A DNA stretch of 64,000 nt from Solimonas sp. SE-A11 (GTDB lineage: Bacteria; Pseudomonadota; Gammaproteobacteria; Nevskiales; Nevskiaceae). The stretch covers positions 659,119 through 723,118 of the forward strand of contig NZ_JAUASX010000001.1 in the NCBI RefSeq assembly GCF_030345715.1. Direction: 5' to 3'. Numbering within the stretch: position 1 is the stretch's first letter; each line of letters opens with the position of its first letter. Positions 60,063 through 64,000 of this stretch are shown one piece after another. The notes under the pieces are model-generated. The model saw nothing but the letters and a program-made list of their open reading frames with translations. It made no database searches and was not told the origin of the DNA. Position numbers and translations under genes: made by a program.

Positions 60063-60985
60063 GCGTCGTCTCCGCCGGTCAGCTCCACGAAGATATCCTC
60101 CAGGTCCGGGTCGCGCGTGTGCACGTCCTCGATCACCACGCCGGCCGCGCGCAGGGTTTCCAGCACCGAGGCGATGGGGTGCCTGGCCGTCTCCAGCTTC
60201 AGCTCCACCGCGCCGTTGGGCTCGCCGGACACCAGGGCGCGCAGGCTCTCGGGCAGCACCGAGCCGGCCGCCAGCTTCAGCCGCAGGAAGCGGAAGGGGT
60301 GGCGGGCCAGCAACTGCTGCGTGGTCTCGATCACCTGCACCTGGCCGTGGTCGAGGATCGCGATACGCTCGCAGAGCTCCTGCGCCTCTTCCAGGTAATG
60401 CGTCGTCAGCACCACGGTGGTGCCCTTGCGGTGCAGGTCGGTCATGAAGGCCCAGAGCGTGCGGCGCAGCTCCACGTCCACGCCCGCGGTGGGCTCGTCC
60501 AGGATCACCACCGGCGGCTTGTGCACCAGGGCCTGGGCCACCAGCACGCGGCGCTTCATGCCGCCGGAGAGCGCGCGCATCGGCGAGTTGGCCTTGTCGG
60601 CCAGGTCCAGGCGCTCCAGCATCTCGTCGATCCAGGGCCAGGACTCCTTGCCGCAGCCGTAGTAGCCGGCCTGGATGCGCAGCATGTCACGCACCTTGAA
60701 GAAGGGGTCGAACACCAGCTCCTGCGGCACCACGCCCAGCTTGCGGCGGGCGGCGCGGAAATCCTTGACCGTGTCATGGCCCATGACCGAGATCGAGCCG
60801 GCATCGGCGGCGACCAGGCCGGCGATGATGCTGATCAGGGTGGACTTGCCGGCGCCGTTGGGGCCGAGCAGGCCAAAGAATTCCCCTTGGCGGATCGAGA
60901 AGTCGATTCCGCGCAGGGCCTGGAGCTTGCCGTAGGACTTGCGGACGCCGGCGATGGCGACCGCGGGCAGGGGAGAGGAGGGCAT
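60059..60985 (-). CDS. yadG: ABC transporter ATP-binding protein, YadG-like
   Basis: A 308-residue ATPase. Walker A is GLLGPNGAGKST, signature LSGGMKRRVLVAQALVHKP, Walker B VVILDEPTAGVDVEL and the H-loop TTHYLEEA. The C-terminal 90 residues are the extension typical of this group. Length equals E. coli YadG. It heads the yadG-yadH-ibaG-murA-hisG-hisD operon. A perfect TATAAT lies only about 8 bases before the ATG, implying a leaderless or very short-leader transcript. Confidence 0.93.
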   Translation of the reverse strand: MPSSPLPAVAIAGVRKSYGKLQALRGIDFSIRQGEFFGLLGPNGAGKSTLISIIAGLVAADAGSISVMGHDTVKDFRAARRKLGVVPQELVFDPFFKVRDMLRIQAGYYGCGKESWPWIDEMLERLDLADKANSPMRALSGGMKRRVLVAQALVHKPPVVILDEPTAGVDVELRRTLWAFMTDLHRKGTTVVLTTHYLEEAQELCERIAILDHGQVQVIETTQQLLARHPFRFLRLKLAAGSVLPESLRALVSGEPNGAVELKLETARHPIASVLETLRAAGVVIEDVHTRDPDLEDIFVELTGGDDA

Positions 60986-60993
60986 AGACGCTC

Positions 60994-60999
60994 ATTATA
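60994..60999 (-). promoter_or_regulatory. Consensus -10 element before yadG
   Basis: On the minus strand the bases read TATAAT, 8 bases before the yadG ATG. No strong -35 is visible at 17 bp. Transcription would begin within a few bases of the start codon, predicting a leaderless operon mRNA. Confidence 0.5.
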
Positions 61000-61035
61000 C
61001 TGTCCACCCCCAAACCTAGGGCCCCGAAACGCTCC

Positions 61036-61551
61036 ATGCCGACGCTGACCGTCGACCAGCTGCACTGTCTCCAGGACAGCCCGGAATGGACCCCGGACGA
61101 GGTTTACCTGCTGCTGGCCGTGACCGGCGGGGCCGGCCACTGCCGCCTGCGGGCCTTCACCCTGGCCGGGGCGGACTGGCAGGATCTGGTGCCAGGCAAG
61201 CGCCGCGCCGCCCGCCTGCAGGTGGACCCGGACTGGGCGCCGGACAGCCTGGTACTGGCCGCGCTGCTGGAGCGGGACGGTGAACAGGACTTCGGCCCTG
61301 GTCATCGCCTGGACCACCTGCTGGACTCCCTGGAGGACGTGCGCCGCCTGTTCACCAGCCTGCAGGACCAGCCCCGGGTCTACCTGGCGGCCCAGTTGCT
61401 GGCCGAGATGGACCAGGCCCTCGCCCGGGTGGCCGGCGACGACCTGCCGCTGGGGCCGGCCCAACTGATCGAACCGGCGCCGGGCGAGCCCCTGGACGTC
61501 ACTTTTGCCGCCCATGGCGGCCACTACCGCTTGAGATTCAGCCTGCGATGA
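61036..61551 (+). CDS. Hypothetical soluble protein, 171 aa, coupled to photolyase
   Basis: Not recognised. A cytoplasmic protein, acidic and leucine-rich, with segments TPDEVYLLLAVTGGAGHCRL, LVLAALLERDGEQDFGPGHR and DSLEDVRRLFTSLQDQPRVY, suggesting a mixed alpha/beta fold. Its TGA overlaps the phrB start in ATGA, so it is translationally coupled to photolyase. The product could assist or be regulated with photolyase, but nothing in the sequence shows how. Confidence 0.6.
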   Translation: MPTLTVDQLHCLQDSPEWTPDEVYLLLAVTGGAGHCRLRAFTLAGADWQDLVPGKRRAARLQVDPDWAPDSLVLAALLERDGEQDFGPGHRLDHLLDSLEDVRRLFTSLQDQPRVYLAAQLLAEMDQALARVAGDDLPLGPAQLIEPAPGEPLDVTFAAHGGHYRLRFSLR

Positions 61552-62951
61552 AAACCGCCATCCTGTGGTTTCGCCGCGATCTACGCCTGGCCGACAACCC
61601 GGCCCTGCACCTGGCCCTGCGCGAGGCCGAGCGCCTGGTGCCGGTCTATATCTGGGCGCCGGACGAGGAGGACCCCTGGGCGCCCGGTGGGGCCTCCCGC
61701 TGGTGGCTGCACCACAGCCTGGCCGACCTGGCCGGGGAGCTGGAGAACCGCGGCTGCCCCCTGGTGATTCGCAGCGGCGACAGCCTCTCCGAACTGCGCA
61801 AGCTGGCTCGGGAGACCGGCGCCAGCGGGGTGTACTGGAACCGCCTCTACGAGCCGGCCGTGATTGCCCGCGACAGCCGCATCAAGGAAGCCCTGCGTGC
61901 CGACGGCCTGGACGCGGAAAGCGCCAACGCCGCCCTGCTGATCGAGCCCTGGCAGATCAAGACCGGCGGCGGCGACCCCTACCGGGTCTTCACTCCTTAC
62001 TGGAAGGCTGCCCAGGCCCTGCTGCCGGTTGGCCGCCTGGAGCCGGTGCCCTCCGGGCTCAAACCCGCCAGCCCACGCCCTGCCGGCCTGGCGCTGGACG
62101 CCTTGGAACTGCTGCCCACCATCCCCTGGGATACCGGCTTCGGCGAGCGCTGGCAGCCCGGCGCCGGTGGTGCCCGCAAGCGCCTGGAGCACTTCGCCGA
62201 GGACGCCGTGCTGGACTACTCCGCCCGGCGCGACCAGCCGGCGCAGGACGCCACCTCCAGCCTGTCGCCGCACCTGCATTTCGGCGACATCGGCCCGCGC
62301 CAGGTGTTGCTGCGCATGCAGCGCGCCCTGGCCGATGACCGCGGCAGCGGGCGCATCGCCACCACCGAGCACTTCCTGCGTGAGATCGGCTGGCGCGAGT
62401 TTGCCCACCACCTGCTGTTCCACTATCCGAAGACGCCGACGGAACCGTTGTACGACAAGTTCGTCGCCTTCCCCTGGCGCAAGCCGAAGGAATACGCCGC
62501 GGATCTGGCCGCCTGGCAGCGCGGCCGCACCGGCGTGCCGATCGTGGACGCCGGCATGCGCGAGCTGTGGGTGACGGGGATCATGCACAACCGCGTGCGC
62601 ATGATCGTGGCGTCGTTCCTGACCAAGAACCTGCTGATCCCCTGGCAGGAAGGCGCGCGCTGGTTCTGGGACACGCTGGTGGACGCGGACCTGCCCAACA
62701 ACACCCTGGGCTGGCAGTGGACCGCCGGCTGCGGCGCGGATGCCGCGCCCTATTTTCGCGTGTTCAACCCGGTGCTGCAGTCGCAGAAGTTCGACCCGCA
62801 GGGCGAGTACCTGCGCCGCTGGCTGCCGGAACTGGCCGCGCTGCCCACGGACCGTCTGCACATGCCGGGTGCACACCGGCCGGCGATCGTGGACCTGGCG
62901 GAGTCGCGGCAGCGGGCGCTGGATGCGTATGCGAAGGCCAAGAGCGCGTGA
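61548..62951 (+). CDS. phrB: Deoxyribodipyrimidine photolyase
   Basis: A 467-residue class I CPD photolyase, which repairs UV pyrimidine dimers using FADH- and blue light. It begins AILWFRRDLRLADNPALHLA (antenna domain), and the FAD domain has SSLSPHLHFGDIGPRQVLLR, EIGWREFAHHLLFHYP, MRELWVTGIMHNRVRMIVAS, and DLPNNTLGWQWTAGCGADAA with the electron-transfer tryptophans. Length is typical. It is embedded in a coupled trio: ATGA with the gene before and GTGA with the gene after. Confidence 0.96.
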   Translation: MKTAILWFRRDLRLADNPALHLALREAERLVPVYIWAPDEEDPWAPGGASRWWLHHSLADLAGELENRGCPLVIRSGDSLSELRKLARETGASGVYWNRLYEPAVIARDSRIKEALRADGLDAESANAALLIEPWQIKTGGGDPYRVFTPYWKAAQALLPVGRLEPVPSGLKPASPRPAGLALDALELLPTIPWDTGFGERWQPGAGGARKRLEHFAEDAVLDYSARRDQPAQDATSSLSPHLHFGDIGPRQVLLRMQRALADDRGSGRIATTEHFLREIGWREFAHHLLFHYPKTPTEPLYDKFVAFPWRKPKEYAADLAAWQRGRTGVPIVDAGMRELWVTGIMHNRVRMIVASFLTKNLLIPWQEGARWFWDTLVDADLPNNTLGWQWTAGCGADAAPYFRVFNPVLQSQKFDPQGEYLRRWLPELAALPTDRLHMPGAHRPAIVDLAESRQRALDAYAKAKSA

Positions 62952-63418
62952 GCGACGCGCCGCAGACGGTGTCCGGTACGATCCTGCGCCTGCGGTGCCA
63001 GGGTTGCGGCGCGGTGTTCCCGCACTTCCAGTTTTCAGGCGAGCGCGAGACCGAATCCGGTGGGCTGTTCTCCGCCAGCAGCGGCCAGGCGGATGAAGTC
63101 TTCATCGCCGAGGCGATGGCGGACGAGTGGAAGGATTTCGACGGAGCCGGCGCCACGCGGGCGGAACAGCGGCTGGCGCTTGAGTTGGGGCGCGGTGACC
63201 TGCGTGTGATCCGCCTGCTGCGGATCGAGTCGGCGCTGACGGCGGGGCAGGGCATGAGCTTTGCCGATTTCAAGAAGAGCTATCGGCCGCCGGTGATGGT
63301 GTATTCCTGTGCGGCTTGCGAGGCGGGGCGGAGTCGGGTGGTGGGCGAGTGCTCCTTGGATGACTTTGCGAATGCTGGTGGGTGTATTCGCTACTCGGAG
63401 CGTTTGGCGCCGCGTTGA
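62948..63418 (+). CDS. Hypothetical protein with two CxxC pairs
   Basis: A 156-residue protein starting at GTG in the GTGA overlap with the phrB stop, so it is translated with photolyase. It has CQGC at 17-20 (RLRCQGCGAVFPHFQFSGER) and CAAC at 121-124 (VYSCAACEAGRSRVVGECS), a spacing that could form one zinc ribbon. The central region (FIAEAMADEWKDF; LALELGRGDLRVIRLLR) looks structured. The family was not recognised. The 3' end is the last GC-rich gene before the lower-GC right edge. Confidence 0.6.
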   Translation: MSDAPQTVSGTILRLRCQGCGAVFPHFQFSGERETESGGLFSASSGQADEVFIAEAMADEWKDFDGAGATRAEQRLALELGRGDLRVIRLLRIESALTAGQGMSFADFKKSYRPPVMVYSCAACEAGRSRVVGECSLDDFANAGGCIRYSERLAPR

Positions 63419-63421
63419 TTC

Positions 63422-63456
63422 ATGATGGTGGGCACGCTGCGCTTAGTCCACCCTAC
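63422..63456. repeat. Inverted-repeat unit of the GGTGGGCACGCTGCGCTT type
   Basis: The stretch contains GGTGGGCACGCTGCGCTT followed by AGTCCACCCTACG, with GGTGG/CCACC arms. It resembles the widespread TAGGGTGGGCAAAGCGCAGC repeats of proteobacterial genomes. Only one copy is seen in this window. Confidence 0.35.
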
Positions 63457-63489
63457 GCTTGCTATGCCCACTGCATACATGGATTTACC

Positions 63490-63883
63490 ATGACGAAGCC
63501 ATACTCTGATTTTGATCTTAGTAATGCTCTTAGTAGCTATTTGGAGCCATTGTTTCGGGATTCCGGGAGATTACAAGGAATCTTTGTTCTCAGGGCAAGT
63601 GGATATTCGCGATGAGAGTACCCTGCTTAAGTTCGTAGCAGACTCAGTACAGCATCCTGAATCCTCTGTGCAATATCCTGATCCGATGATTTTGAAACGC
63701 GCATTTTCCTATCTCATTGACGCTGCTGAGGTGGCGGAGCGCCTTGAAGAGAGAGGTGGAGATAAGCTACTTGGCCAATATGCCGCCAGACTTCAGCATT
63801 GGGAGATTCCTGAGAGGGTGGATTTGCTCTTTGTCAGCAAGGCGATATGGCGCGCCATAGATCCGGGAGAGCAGCGACCGTAG
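63490..63883 (+). pseudogene. Frameshifted low-GC gene of unknown function
   Basis: The reading starts at ATG 63490 with MTKPYSDFDLSNALSSYLEP and LFRDSG, then leaves frame at about 63560-63575. The adjacent frame continues DYKESLFSGQVDIRDESTLL, ILKRAFSYLIDAAEVAERLE and LQHWEIPERVDLLFVSKAIW to the stop at 63883. Joined, this gives about 130 residues of helical acidic protein. Base composition is clearly lower in GC than everything to the left, and codon use is different, pointing to acquired DNA. The neighbouring IS110-type transposase fits this. No family was recognised; small immunity-type proteins have similar size and charge, but this is speculation. Confidence 0.5.
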
Positions 63884-63898
63884 ATACTGTTATTCCGA

Positions 63899-64000
<102 letters not shown>

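Overview
The window is GC-rich chromosomal DNA from a gammaproteobacterium. Housekeeping genes (purL, hisG-hisD, murA, ibaG, rnk, yadG-yadH, phrB) are mixed with many acyl-CoA and lipid genes, an EthA-like monooxygenase, an adrenodoxin-type ferredoxin and several lipoproteins. This mix resembles aerobic lipid, hydrocarbon or steroid degraders of the Nevskiales/Solimonadaceae type. That assignment is inference from gene content; no rRNA or tRNA gene was seen.

Layout. 0-9 kb: an excalibur-domain fragment, an MHYT sensor kinase, then exported proteins (DUF305, an LVIVD propeller lipoprotein, a PhoD phosphatase, a DksA-like zinc protein, a membrane-tethered arylsulfatase) and a lytic transglycosylase. 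9-22 kb: a TetR regulator divergent from a three-haem c-type cytochrome lipoprotein, two DUF1801 proteins, two SnoaL-like proteins, rnk, an EamA transporter, a DUF899/propeller/regulator cluster and a ferredoxin. 22-36 kb: an EthA-type Baeyer-Villiger monooxygenase divergent from a FabR-like TetR regulator with tandem operator-like sites, many small conserved proteins, a DUF2339-DUF3999 pair, topoisomerase IB and a hemerythrin. 36-44 kb: purL, two small lipoproteins, an alpha/beta-hydrolase/adenylate cyclase fusion, and a coupled membrane protein plus cNMP-binding/receiver protein.

44-56 kb is the most coherent metabolic block. It holds a DUF4442 thioesterase-fold protein, a FATP-type acyl-CoA synthetase, a divergent regulatory node (a CRP/FNR-family regulator facing an acyl-CoA synthetase/MaoC hydratase/FadI-type thiolase operon around a perfect 20-bp palindrome), an SRPBCC protein and two acyl-CoA dehydrogenases. 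The thiolase has lost its nucleophilic cysteine and the GHP histidine, so this set may not end in ordinary thiolysis. 56-61 kb is one leftward housekeeping operon, yadG-yadH-ibaG-murA-hisG-hisD. 61-63.4 kb is a coupled trio around photolyase. The last 0.6 kb is lower in GC, holds a frameshifted gene and runs into an IS110-family transposase.

Intergenic DNA carries several palindrome families: four copies of a CCCTCTCCC/GGGAGAGGG hairpin (three between convergent genes), a CTGAGC...GTCGAA repeat family, and one REP-like bipartite stem-loop.
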